NCBI GenBank assembly: GCA_027382625.1
Contig: JAJKFJ010022690.1
Span: 62,001 to 126,000, forward strand
DNA length: 64,000 nucleotides
Direction: 5' to 3'
DNA from: Tetmemena sp. SeJ-2015
Lineage: Eukaryota > Ciliophora > Spirotrichea > Sporadotrichida > Oxytrichidae
The position numbers were made by a program, and so were the translations under genes. The notes under the pieces are model-generated. The model was not told the DNA's origin. It made no database searches and saw only the letters and a program-made list of their open reading frames with translations. Of the stretch, positions 1 to 11,083 are shown piece by piece (the first letter of the stretch is position 1; every line of letters begins with the position of its first letter).

Positions 1-657
1 AAATACAGGCACCTTAATAGGTTTGGGTATAGGTATCTGTTCAGACATTGGGGTATCTACTAATGATATGTCTAAAAGTTCAAAGATAGGTTTAAGGTTA
101 GTAGATTTAAGTTCCTCAAATGTGTTCTGGTGGTTATTGATACCGGCCTGATGTTAGGTCAGAATCTGTTCGGGCAGATCAGATTCTGTTCTTTGTGACG
201 TCATCGTTAATTGGGGGTACTAAATAGGAATGTGTATCTTTTAAGGTTGAGGTTATTAAATACCCTTCCCAAATATGTCGTCTTTTGGCTTCGAGACTTT
301 TATTTCTTCAGTCTTGGACTATGATTTGGTCTCGGTTTTACATATTTCCACTAGCATATGAGAGCTTTCTGGTAAGTTAGATTGGGTCTTGGGACGTCTC
401 GACCATCTTTTAACTTAATTTCTGTATTTCTGGATGTTATGGGAGACTGTTGGAATGAAGTAAGACATTAGAGTCTTAAGTAGGTAGCTCTATTTTCTTT
501 ATCTGTAGAGCTTGACTAACATTCCAGGAAGACCACCAATAAGATTGCTCGATCCTGTTTTGTTTGATAGGAGAGCTATCCATTGCCACGCGACCGCTTG
601 ATGCCACCTAGGTATGGTTTTATCGTATTGGGGTCGGAGTTGAGAGTAGTTCGTCAT
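1..657 (-). CDS. Edge-truncated ORF of unknown function, possible retroelement ORF
   Basis: The minus strand reads as one TGA-free frame from an ATG at 657 to the window edge, at least 219 codons, with an in-frame TGA upstream of the ATG. I recognise no domain. The N-terminus has hydrophobic and aromatic residues; the rest is rich in Lys, Ser, Pro and Gln. Base composition is less AT-rich than the DNA next to it. The leader just before the ATG shares the octamer GATTGAGT with the leader of the retroelement ORF at 12073, which hints at a retroelement 5' end, but the proteins do not obviously align. A host gene is equally possible. Confidence 0.45.
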
Positions 658-1649
658 TTCGTACTAGTTTAGTACGGGCACTCAATCAACTTTTTAATTT
701 AATAAAAAAAAATATGCTATATATGATAATTGTTACATTTTAAATTGCTGATAAAGAGTAAAAAGACGATGCTAGTGCAATGAGTCATCCTAACTTCCAT
801 GTTCTAAAAGTGTGAAGTGAAAAACTAAAGATAGACGATGCCTCAATCAGCATGAACCTACTTCCAAATGAAGACTCCAATTCTGAATGGCATTCTAAAC
901 ATAGATTTTATTCATAAGAGTAAAATACCAATTCTTAATAGACCCTGTTTACTATATGATCACATTTTCATGCTTATAAGTTAATTGATCTATAAGAATC
1001 TTCTTCCCGTTGAGTCACAACAATTAAAACAGACGCTTGGAGATTGAAACTCTCAGAAATATGCTAGTGTTGAAAGTTTCGACATCTTGAAGCCACTTCC
1101 CATTTTGCCTGTCCTATATTTAAATTGTTGTTCATAGAGGAAAGGATCCCCTTGAACTTAAAAAGTCAAGATTGTAGTTTACTGATAGGACTGAAGTTAT
1201 TAAAAATATCCTTTCATGCATAATATAAAGTGGAATTTAAGCAGCACCCCTTGAATGACAACGTCAAACTCTACAAAAACTGCAATGCCCAGTCTCACAA
1301 TTTCTACAACCTCTAGTGCATGAAGTGTGGAGATAGATAACTTCCAAAAATAAATCATCTTTTGGGATAGGAGGTTTTTAAAGAAAATGATAGGTAAAAT
1401 GTAAAAAAATTGATGTTCGAGAACTATTCGGAAAATAAATAAGTGCATTGATGAATTTATTAGAACAGTTTTATTAAAATAGTTACTGTGAAGGTTTTAA
1501 AATTGCAATACTTTGAAAATAATTTCTCTGTAAGCTAATAAGATCCGATATTTAAGAATTCAAGACTCATATACCAATTAATTCCTCCTAAAACTGCTTA
1601 ATCTACAAGAGAGTATGCTCTATACGTACTAAATAAAAGTTTGATGGAA
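658..1649. other. AT-rich DNA without a recognised gene
   Basis: I see no convincing long frame on either strand under the TGA-only-stop code. The last 150 bases may hold 5' exon or leader sequence of the carboxypeptidase, whose first readable exon begins near 1650 without an obvious start codon. Confidence 0.4.
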
Positions 1650-3916
1650 GGGAAATACAAATAGCTTGGTAAATATCAACCCATCAATTTTTACAAGGAA
1701 ATATTTTCTATTTAACTTAGATTCACTGAGTTAGGATTTAAAGTTCAATGTATAAAGTATAGAAAGCAATAAGGCCCAAGTTTATTTTTAAGATGCATCA
1801 GATACGACTTTGAAATTTGACAGCCTTTTTGAAAGTGGAAACCTGGAAAAGGTATTCCAGTAATTCTCCAGCTAAACTTACATTCTAATCTTAAGAGGAG
1901 AGTATAACCCTCTCAAAAGCAATCATCGTCAATGGTTTAATTTCAAAGCAGCTAATTTTAGGCCGAATACTGAATATAGATTTGTGTTTTTAACACTTAC
2001 TAAGTACATCAAGTTTTTTGAATCTGGTTAAAAAGTTTGGTCGAAATAAGGGCAAGATTAAAAATGGAGGGAGATTGGCTATGAGTATGAAATTACTGAA
2101 TCTGCAAGCCTAGCTGATAAAGACTTATTCTAACTCTCTTTCAAATTTATAAGTCCAAAGGAAATTAATAACTCCGAAGAATGTTAATTCGCATTTTCAA
2201 AGCCGTATTCTTATAGTAAAATACTCGCAAATATAATCAAAATTGAAAAGCAGATTTTCAATTTGGCTTATGAGGAAGAAACAGGCCTTGAATGCAAATT
2301 TAAAATATAGCAAACAGGGATGAAATATCAAAGATGGACCTACTGTCACTCTGTCTTGGGTCTACCAGTTCAAATCATAAAACTCACTGATAGTTGTAAA
2401 GGATAGGATTATTCTCAAAAGAGGACAATAGTTATTTTATCAAGAACACATTCTGCAGAGACACCAACCTCTGTGATTTTCCAATAAATTTTGGAAACTT
2501 TGTTGAGTGACGATAAACAAGCAAAGGTTCTAAGATAAAAGTATGAGTTCCTTCTAGTGCCATGTCTATGCCCCGAGGGAGTGATTTTAGGAAATTCAAG
2601 AGTGACTTCAATAGGCTACGATTTAAATCGTTAATGGGAGAATCCAGACCCAGATCTTCATCCTGAGATCTTTCATCTTAAGAAACTTCTTTCAGATCTA
2701 CTTAAAACTGGAAGCTAGTTAAATTTCATTGGTGGCCCTTACAGTCTGCAAGGAAATAAGATTAATTAAGATTAATTAGCAGAATTAAACACCCCGCTAG
2801 GGTATATATATAATAGGCTTTTATATCACCTACTAAAACACGATCATAACCGATGTGACCTGTTCCTGATGCCACGTGTCAACCCGTGAAGCTGCAAGGA
2901 AATAAGATCTAGATATTTTGCGATATTCACTGCCATTCAAAAAAGTTGAGTTCTTTCTTTTATGGCTGCAATACCGCTTCTAAAGGAGGCATTTCTAGTT
3001 GGACAAAAACACGACTGCTTCCAAGGATTATGGCTAAGATGAATGAAAGAATCTCGCTTAGAAAGTGTGAGTTTGGTGTCACTTAAGATAAACTGGGAAC
3101 GGGGCGAGTAGTGGCTTGGGATCAACTGGGCGTAACCAATAGCTTTACTTTTGAGAATTCTTTCTTCGGATATAGAGACATTGAAAACAAAATTATCCCT
3201 TATTAGAAGGAAGACTACAAGCAACTTGGCAGAGACTTTGTGCTAAGTCTTTACGCTTTTCATGAAATTGTTAAACAGTTAGAAAAAGACTTGGTGAAGT
3301 CAAATGGATGGCTTAGACCTCACAAGTTACTGGAGATCACAGGGGAACCTGCACTGGAGATAGCTTAAAGGGAAGCTGAAAAATAAAAATAGATGCAAGA
3401 GAGGCAGGAAAATATCATTTTTGTCTCTGTAATATAACTATAGTTTTATATCATTAAAAATAAAAGTTGCTTTTTCTTTTGATGATGTATTTTATTTAAG
3501 TTTGAATTAAATTGGGTTATTTTTATTGTTGATGTTGTTTTAATATCCATTTGTACTAGGAGAACATGAAGAACGAAGAGTATTAGAAGATGATAACAAC
3601 TTACATTGAGTAGAAGAAAAACAGAAAGAAAAAATCAAAAGCAGTATTTCACTCATCATTTTTTATGATTCTCTTTTAAAAAGTAGCAGTTCATGGCCAA
3701 AATCAAAGCCCCGATAAATATGATGCAGGAGGAGGAGGAGATCAGTCAATTAAATCCGCCACAAATAAAATAAGATAATAGTACACCACTAAAAATACAG
3801 ATGCCAAAAATATTCACACAATTGGGATCAGCTAGCTGCAGATAAAAATGGAGACTTTTAAAATTTCATAAAATCAGTTAGAGCAAAATAAAAAGTCAAA
3901 AATATAAATTCAGTGA
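1650..3916 (+). CDS. Cytosolic carboxypeptidase (M14, AGBL/Nna1 family), interrupted by an IES
   Basis: A zinc carboxypeptidase of the CCP family, which removes glutamates from tubulin and other acidic tails. The N-terminal beta domain begins near 1810 (FDSLFESGNLEKVF) and continues through QWFNFKAANFRP. The catalytic core shows HSAET near 2450 (zinc ligands His and Glu, family HPGE), CPEGVILGNSR, YDLNRQW, then DIHCHS near 2925, which supplies the third zinc His (family DxHGH). GRVVAW and GVTNSFTFENSFFG mark the C-terminal part of the domain. The frame is continuous only if the IES at 2746-2891 is removed. A likely intron (3423-3559) leads to a short Lys- and Gln-rich tail ending at TGA 3914. 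The 5' exon and start are not resolved. AGBL subtype cannot be assigned. Confidence 0.88.
2746..2908. other. IES with a 17-bp pointer inside the carboxypeptidase gene
   Basis: The 17-mer CTGCAAGGAAATAAGAT occurs at 2746-2762 and again at 2892-2908. The 146 bases from one copy to the next are AT-rich and contain TGA stops. Deleting 146 bases (not a multiple of 3) joins GGPYSLQGNK to IQIFCDIHCHS in frame and rebuilds the third zinc-ligand motif. This is the classic layout of a germline IES flanked by a pointer repeat. Confidence 0.9.
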
Positions 3917-4109
3917 TAGAAATATCAATGTAAAAATAAAATTCCTCATAATTTATTATAGATTAAACCAGGAATTAAAAAAGAAAATTTCTTAAAGAGA
4001 TCTCGTTTAGTTTAATGAGATAAAATATATCATTTATTTTTTTATTCTAAAAAGAATGAATAATATTTAATTCTTATATGTTGAAATAATTAGCTTAGAG
4101 AAAAAGAAA

Positions 4110-6300
4110 ACAGTGTGAGCATGATTGAGCTTGATATGAAATAAAACTTGGAGAACGTTTACTCTGGAGAGCGGCTTGCTTAGTTTGAAAGAGAAACTGA
4201 CTTAATGAAAATACAAATAAATTTGTCCATTTTATTTTCCAAAAAGCAAAGCATCGGTTTCAATACCCCACATAGCAATGCACTATCGCCCCAACACTAG
4301 CAACAATAATATAATCTTTAATAGGAATCTCAAAATGCTCTCTAAGAAGAGGAAGAAATAATTCCTAAACTCAATTTCAATTCCAATAAGCTCTAGATCA
4401 TTTCATAAGTAATATTTCACACATATATTCACTTTCTACATGTATTAATAATTCAAAATAAGTCCTACTTATTTGTAAGATTTCAATGGCAAACTGGACG
4501 AAGATTCAGTTGAGGAAGATGAAATAGATATGGAATAGTCCTAAATGGCGAGATCTCCAAAAGTCAAAGTTAATGTCAGGAAGTCATAGCTTGTAGTTAG
4601 ACAAGCACCCTAAAACTAATCAATCTAAAACAATAATAAATTTGTCTATAAGTTTTATTTTTTAAAAAATAATTTTGATATAAAATTGTTCTTCTGCCTA
4701 ATTTCATTCTTTTTTATTTATTGAAATTGCAATTTTATGATTGATCAATGGAAGAATAGAACGAGGAGAGCGTGTAGAACTTTTTGGATGAATTTGACTG
4801 GAGAAAGTACTTTAGCGTTAATGAATTGGAAGAAGCAGCTGAAACTATTCACCTTGCAGAGTAGTAGTAGTAAGCAACGCAAGTAAAGAGCTAGCCAGTG
4901 CAAATGTCTAAAGCTCTGAGGTAGAAATCTGAGTGGAGCCTTCTTAGTTCCACCAATCCAAGTAGAAAGCATTGGGCAATGACAGAAGTCAACAGATAAG
5001 TCTCACAAAGCTACTCAATCAATCCAACAGTCGCAAAAGCACTTCCATGAACCTCAAATCTTCCCTAATAATATGATAAAAAATGTTGCTCTAAATTTAT
5101 ACTTTCATATGACATTCAATAAAAGCTTGAATGACTCAGCTGAGGCAAAAGAGCAGAGTAATTCAAAAGCAGTTGCAAATAAGATAAGACTCAAGCCTAT
5201 AGTTCAAGTATTAACTATTTAGTTCAAAGGATAAGTCTCAATGACATAGATTAGCATGTTTATAACTCAGGAGGAGCCCTCAGAACCACCGAGTACTCAG
5301 CGCAAGTGTCCATGAAAACTCCAAAGGATCAGAAGAGGAAGTTTCAGTACACTCAGGAGGATTTTAACAAAAATAACTCAAGGTAGAACACATCTAATGC
5401 TCAGGCTAGGCAAAGCCAGCAGTAAGAAAAGCTCAGAGGAGACAGAACTTTCAAGTTAATGGAAAAGTAGAGCGAAATAGACTTAACTACGGCAACTCCA
5501 CCCTAGATCTAAAAAGAAATGAGGTTTGACATTTCTGTTAAAAGAATCGCCTAAAATGAGATAAAAGTTGCATATTGTGTTTGTATAAAGTTGACCTAAG
5601 AGGGAAGAAAAGTGTGGATGTAAATAAGGGAAATGTAACGAGCAAGTAATATCAAGTTCAAAAGATAGGCAAATATGAAATTAAGCATGTGAAATACGAC
5701 TTCATGAATGAGAAATCATTTCACAATCAGCAAGGAGAGAAGTCAGGAATAGGAGAGGGTATTTTTGATGAGATAAACTTTAATATTGCGGATTAAGCAC
5801 ATCGAGAGTCTTTCTTTATTCTGAAGAGCTACAAAAACCCTGTAAACTATCAACTAAATATGAGAGCAGGTCGTATGAAGCAAAGCAACTCGCCTATATC
5901 TCCAAATAGGATAATTTAGCAAGCCTCAACAGAAGAAGCTACAAATAGAGCTACTTTGAGTAGTCTTGAAGTAAGAAACTCTAATTAAAAGGCTGCTTAA
6001 AATGCTAGGGAAAGCCAAAACGGCAGCAAAATGAAAAAGATTTAGGAAGAGATATCTCAGAACTAAACTGTTTTCATGAAGGAACAGTATCCATTATTCC
6101 CTATAATGCCAGCAAGAGCACCTAACCGATTTGCCTCCAATAAATAGCGATAGTCATCTGAAAACTTTGAGGCAAAGACCTTTAATTCAATGCAGAAGAA
6201 TAGTGGAAACATTGCCTTTTGTACAATGTTTTTCAAGTAACCTATTGATCTAAATCAAAATGCCTTTGATAATTCTATTAATTTGTGTAAATTGCTTTGA
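4110..6300 (+). CDS. Gln/Ser-rich protein of unknown function (separate gene or carboxypeptidase tail)
   Basis: Blocks of TGA-free, codon-biased sequence run from about 4110 to a TGA at 6298, with breaks near 4400, 5050 and 5600-5640 where the frame changes. A good internal start is the ATG at 4748 (MEEQNEESVQNFLDEFDW). The product is mostly disordered, rich in Gln, Ser, Asn and Lys, with an acidic stretch (EEDEIDMEQ). No domain is recognised. Frame changes need small introns or IESs that I could not fix. Because no clear promoter gap separates it from the carboxypeptidase, it may be that gene's long C-terminal tail. Confidence 0.5.
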
Positions 6301-7369
6301 CCAATAACTTCAACCTCAACAACACTTCTTGAGAAAATTTTAGAGACTTAAGAATATAGGGAATGAAAAAGCGAATGGTAATAAGCGTGTTCAAGCAAGA
6401 AATCCTCATAACTAACTAGAATATCCTGCTTAGAAGCTAGATCAATTGATTTAAATCAATCCTGAAGCTAGTTTAAGTATAGAATAATAAATTGACGAAA
6501 AATTTAAAATTTAAGGTATTTGCAATTGATTGTGTATACTTCATTTTAAACATTTTTTTCTTTTTTAGCTTTTTTTTCTTCATTTAATCAACCTAAATCT
6601 TAACCATAAAAATTTGCTACTAAGCACCTGAAGTCTCTCTCTATGCCTCCATATCACATGAATATCGATTAAAAGTCAATCAACTTATCCTTTACCTAAA
6701 ACCCATCACATAATAAACTCCCTTACGAACCATAAAAATCAGTCACTATTTATATTAAATCTTTATTTTCATCTCTACCTAATTTCAATTCCTGATTTAT
6801 CAACTATTAATTTTTATGACTTAGTTTGAATTTGATTTACCTCTTTACTATAAATTATTTTAATTACTATGCCATTAAACACAAGATAAACCTCTCCAAT
6901 GAGAAAAGCAGTATTCTCTCTTGAAAGCCCAAGGACTCAGAACAGACAAAGTCAGGGCCAGGGCATATTTTCAAATTTATATAACAACTAGAATCATAAA
7001 CTTATGGACAATAGTTCCAATCTTGACCTGGGTTAGCAAAAATCTTCTTAGGCTTACGATGAATAAGAAGAGTCAACATAAGACAATAGATATAAGGTAT
7101 CCTTTCAAATATGAGAGAAGCGAATCTGTATAAATAATTAAATTGATATTATTATCTCTATGTATATAAAGAGAATCTGAAGTTATAAAAAGGGCAGATG
7201 ATTTTGGGAAAAGCGCAAAAGCCCAAGAATTTCAGAATAAATAGATCAATATATCAACTCTCTAATCTCTAGAGTGCATTTTATAAGACTTGAAGCATTT
7301 AAAGTTTGTTAATTTTTAACCTTTAATTTCCTAAATCTCACATCTTAAGTAATTCAAATAATTGGATTC
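6301..7369. other. AT-rich intergenic DNA
   Basis: No supported gene. An apparent frame at 6921-7133 has unremarkable composition and no recognisable motif. Poly-T and poly-A tracts are frequent. Confidence 0.4.
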
Positions 7370-7600
7370 TCAGCTAGGAGGGTCAACTTATGCTACTTCC
7401 CCATCTGAGCCTTCTAATTCTTCTGCGTAGTCATCAAACTCTCTGTCAGAATTTCCCATATCCATCTCCTCCTCTTCTTCTTCCTCCTCTTCCTCTTCTC
7501 TTTGATCAAAGCCTAGTGGCTTGTAGTTCTGCAAGTCTGGAGGATAACACTATAAGTTCTAACTCGCGTTGAAAAGCCTTCCCCTCCTGATCGATTGCTC
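7370..7600 (-). CDS. Acidic C-terminal fragment of an unidentified gene
   Basis: On the minus strand a frame ends at TGA 7370 and encodes a run of ten Glu followed by MDMGNSDREFDDYAEELEG. A second frame upstream (ending near 7510) reads NERAIDQEGKAFQRELEL. They look like two exons of a gene with an acidic tail, but the junction and 5' end are not visible; upstream DNA is very AT-rich. It could be a small gene, the end of an interrupted gene, or a remnant. Confidence 0.3.
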
Positions 7601-7791
7601 TCTCATTAATCAAGAATTTTATAATTAAAAGTTTAAAGTGTATCTAATATAAATTGTCTAGAAAGTCTTTGTTGATGCACATTGAGTATGCGATGTTGGG
7701 AAGAAAGTTTAAGTTCATTTTTAAATTTATAACAGTGACTTAATTAATTATTAAAAGTATTCATCTCCCTTCTCTATCATTATTAATAATT

Positions 7792-8637
7792 ATGTCCCAC
7801 GATCACAAGAGATCCTCATGGCAGAAGGAGGGGATGTTCACCTTAATGACTGGCTTTTTATATGGAGCTACAAACACCATGGTGGGACATCCGTTCGATA
7901 CCATCAAAACTAAGATGCAGGCATAGATGGAGTTCTTTGACCACGGAGGATATGTGGAGACAGTTAAAAGCGTATATTAGAAGGAGGGACCCATAGGATT
8001 CTATAGAGGATGTGTGCCTCCATTTTTTGGATCTATCATGTACAGAAGTTCATAGTTTGCTATCCTTGATGCCATCTTTACTATGTATTAGCATGATGAG
8101 TATATGACCTAGAAAATACCTTATACAAAGGGACTAGAGCCAAGAGTAATAGCTGGAGGATTAGTAGCTGGACTTGCGAGGTCAATCATGGAATGCCCTT
8201 TTGAATATGCCAAAGTGAGGAGGTAAACAGGTCATTCGTGGTAGTTTTCTCACATTTACAAAGGCTTCGTCATCATTAACTTTAGAAATGCAGGGCTTTT
8301 GACTTCATTCTTTATCTTCTTAGATTTCTCGAGGCGCAACACTAACTTATATCAAACTAAATTCGGCTAATTCATCGCGAGTGGCACCTCCGCATGCCTA
8401 TCATTTTGGCTTATTTGGCCTTTGGAATTCTTGAAAAACTAAATCTAAGCAGAGACAGCGGAGTTCGGTGGAACTGTTAGAGAAAGAGTGCGAAATATCA
8501 TGAAAAAGCATGGACCACTAGGAATGTATAGAGGAATATTTGCAGGAAGTTAAAGTATATTCTTTAGAAACGGAGCATCTATGATTGTGATGCAAGCAGC
8601 ATAGAAAAAGCTAACAGAAATGGGTTTCAGAGATTGA
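7792..8637 (+). CDS. Mitochondrial carrier family protein 1
   Basis: A 281-residue solute carrier of the mitochondrial inner membrane, complete and intron-free from ATG 7792 to TGA 8635. The three repeats each carry the carrier signature: HPFDTIKTKMQ near residue 35, CPFEYAKVRRQ near 140 and WPLEFLKNQIQ near 220, with GFYRG and GMYRG after the first and third. Length matches the family (about 280-310). Several Gln codons are TAG or TAA. It sits 87 bases before a close paralogue in the same orientation, so the pair arose by tandem duplication. The substrate cannot be read from these motifs; the carnitine/ornithine-like subgroup is possible. Confidence 0.93.
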
Positions 8638-8724
8638 ATATTATTAGTAGTTTCTCTCTATCTTTATAAACTTTTATCTTTACAGGCTAAAGATTACAGA
8701 ATTATTGATCATAAAGATTTTAAA

Positions 8725-9582
8725 ATGACTCAGTAAAACAGCTAATGGCAAAATTTAAGCTCAGGATAGAAAAATTTCGTTATCTAGTTAGCTACTGGAT
8801 TTCTATATGGAGCGACAAACACTCTCTCAGGGCATCCATTTGATACTGTAAAGACTAAGATGCAAGCTCAAAATGAATACTTTCATCAGAATAACTATAA
8901 GGATATCATAAAGTAAGTTTATAGGAAAGATGGATTCATTGGATTTTACAGGGGATGGATGCCTCCCGTGCTTGGATCCATAGTATTCAGAAGTTCTTAA
9001 TTTGCCATAGTAGATGCAGTAGAGTAGCTTTCAAAGAATAATCCCTATCTTACAAACGGTATTCCTTTCACAGGTGGTCTTTAGCCTAGAGTGCTTTTGG
9101 GTGGATTCGCAGCAGGGATGGTTCGCTCAGCTCTTGAATGCCCTTTTGAAAACGCAAAGATAAAGAGGTAAACTAATCAAAGTTGGAAAATGAGGAATCT
9201 TTACAATGGATTTGGGATGACTATGCTGAAGAACTCCTTTTTGATAACTTCCTATTTTGCCATGTTTGATACCTTTAAGAGGCACACCTAATTAATGCAA
9301 ACGTCATTGGGTTAGTTTGTTGTGAGTGGTACCTCTGCCTGTGTTTCTTTTTGGTTAATTTATCCTGTGGATCTCCTCAAAAGTCAAATACAGTCTGAGA
9401 GCAAAGGCCTTGGTAACTCTTTGAGAGAGAAGATAGCTTTTGCAATTAAAGACTAAGGAAGCAAGGGTCTCTATAGAGGAATCCTAGCTGGAAGCTTCTG
9501 TATCTTCTTCAGAAATGGAGTGGCTATGATAGTGATGTAGAGGGCTCAAAAGTTCATTAAAGATTAAGGATTGCTCGATTGA
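8725..9582 (+). CDS. Mitochondrial carrier family protein 2 (tandem paralogue)
   Basis: A 285-residue carrier from ATG 8725 to TGA 9580 with the same plan as its neighbour: HPFDTVKTKMQ, CPFENAKIKRQ and YPVDLLKSQIQ, plus GFYRG and GLYRG. Six-helix, three-repeat architecture is expected. The N-terminus is longer and Gln-rich. Shared segments such as LYGATNT and GTSACxSFWLI show recent common origin with the gene just upstream. Separate promoters are likely in the 87-base spacer. The transported substrate is unknown. Confidence 0.93.
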
Positions 9583-11083
9583 CTTAAAACTGATTCCATA
9601 CTTAAATTTGTTTTAGCTCTTCTATCTGGCATGCAAGTTAAAAGAATTTGTTAATTTTAAATGAAAATTAAATAAGCTATATTTAGTCGTATAAAAATGC
9701 AAGCAGTATTATTACAGATAAATAAATTATTTATTGTCTAATTTACACTAGAGAGCTATTATGAGACCTTAAATCTATTTACCTAACTATCTTACTCAGT
9801 CGTTAAGTTTGAAGCACTTTTCCAAAACTTCATTTCCCATCCCCTCTTCATCATCCTCCTAGAATTAAGCGTTGCACTAGGCAGAGCCTGTTTCCTCGCA
9901 ATCAAAATTCTATTTCATACTCAAGATATATATTAAATATGCAATCTCCGTGAGATTTGCAAGAGTTCTAGATGGACATGAAATAAATATCCATTAAAAA
10001 TGACTCAGGTTAATTTTGGATGAAATAGAATTTGCTTTTTCTGGTAGTGTACTTTTATTTGCGATTTTGATTTCGCGAAGTAGGCGTGCCGTCAATCAAA
10101 GAGCTGTTTGAATTCTTTTGATTCTTGACTCCGGAGTAGGTAAGAGTCTTAGAGGATTAAGACTTACCAGCTCCACTGTTAAAAGAGTCAATCATGTTCT
10201 TTGTGGAGGAGGGAGTGTCCACTTCTAACGGATAAATTTTTCCACCCTCCCCTAAGCTCTAGAAGTAATAATTAAAGGAATAAAGATAGGTATATATTGC
10301 TTAAAGTCGGAGTCATTTTTATGCGTATTATTTGATTATTATTCCAGCTGTAATTAAGTTCCAGAGTTATCCTCAAAATAATAATACATTTCTAAGTGTA
10401 TATATTTTACATGATTGTGGCTATATTATAGCCTTAGCTCTCGACAAGTTGAATATCGGAGCTCTTGACAGAGAATGGAGACTCTGTTGTACTGAATTTG
10501 TTAAACAAGGAGGGCATTTTGAGACTATTTTCATGATCCTCCTCGATGATAATAATTTGTAATATCAATCATACTATCTATAAATGACGAGTGAGTCTAC
10601 GTCTTCATTCTACTCAAGGCTAAATTGCTGTTAATTGCTATGCTCTAGTTTCGTCTGTTAATTTTTCTAGAGCTGGTACTACATAGCCTGATAAAATAGA
10701 GAATTGGAGCTGTCATACCTATTTTACTTCACTTCACTTTGATTTCTCATCTGACTCGAAAATAAATAATTACATTAAAAAATCATTATTTATATAAGGA
10801 AAGTTATTTAGAGCTCATATTCATAGAACCAAACGATTTAAAGCTTAGATTTAAAAAGTACAATGACTAAAATAATTGCAAGATTCTCATTGATCCTTTG
10901 TGCTGATTTTATTTCGATATTTCGACACGACATAAATAAATCTAGTCGCTTATTTTTTTAAATTTTGGCATATTGTTTTTGATTTCCGGGGCTAGCACCT
11001 TTGATTTATTCAAGTAGGATCTCTTCACTGCTCAATTAATAAATACCCATATATATAGATTGAAGCTAACGTCTAAATTCCAC
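9583..11083. other. AT-rich intergenic DNA with weak ORFs and one hairpin
   Basis: Two short plus-strand frames (9760-10005, 81 codons from ATG; and about 10335-10690) are open under the ciliate code but show no recognisable motif and could be chance. A near-perfect inverted repeat lies at about 10138-10168 (GGTAAG..TCTTA / TAAGACTTACC). Nothing else is supported. Confidence 0.35.

Noticed and set aside
1..700. Ribosomal RNA segment, because of its less AT-rich, irregular composition
   Set aside because: No conserved rRNA stretch recognised, and the minus strand is a clean TGA-free frame of over 215 codons.
10332..10562. 76-codon plus-strand ORF as a gene
   Set aside because: No ATG at its start, no motif, AT-rich surroundings; chance opening is likely with only one stop codon in use.
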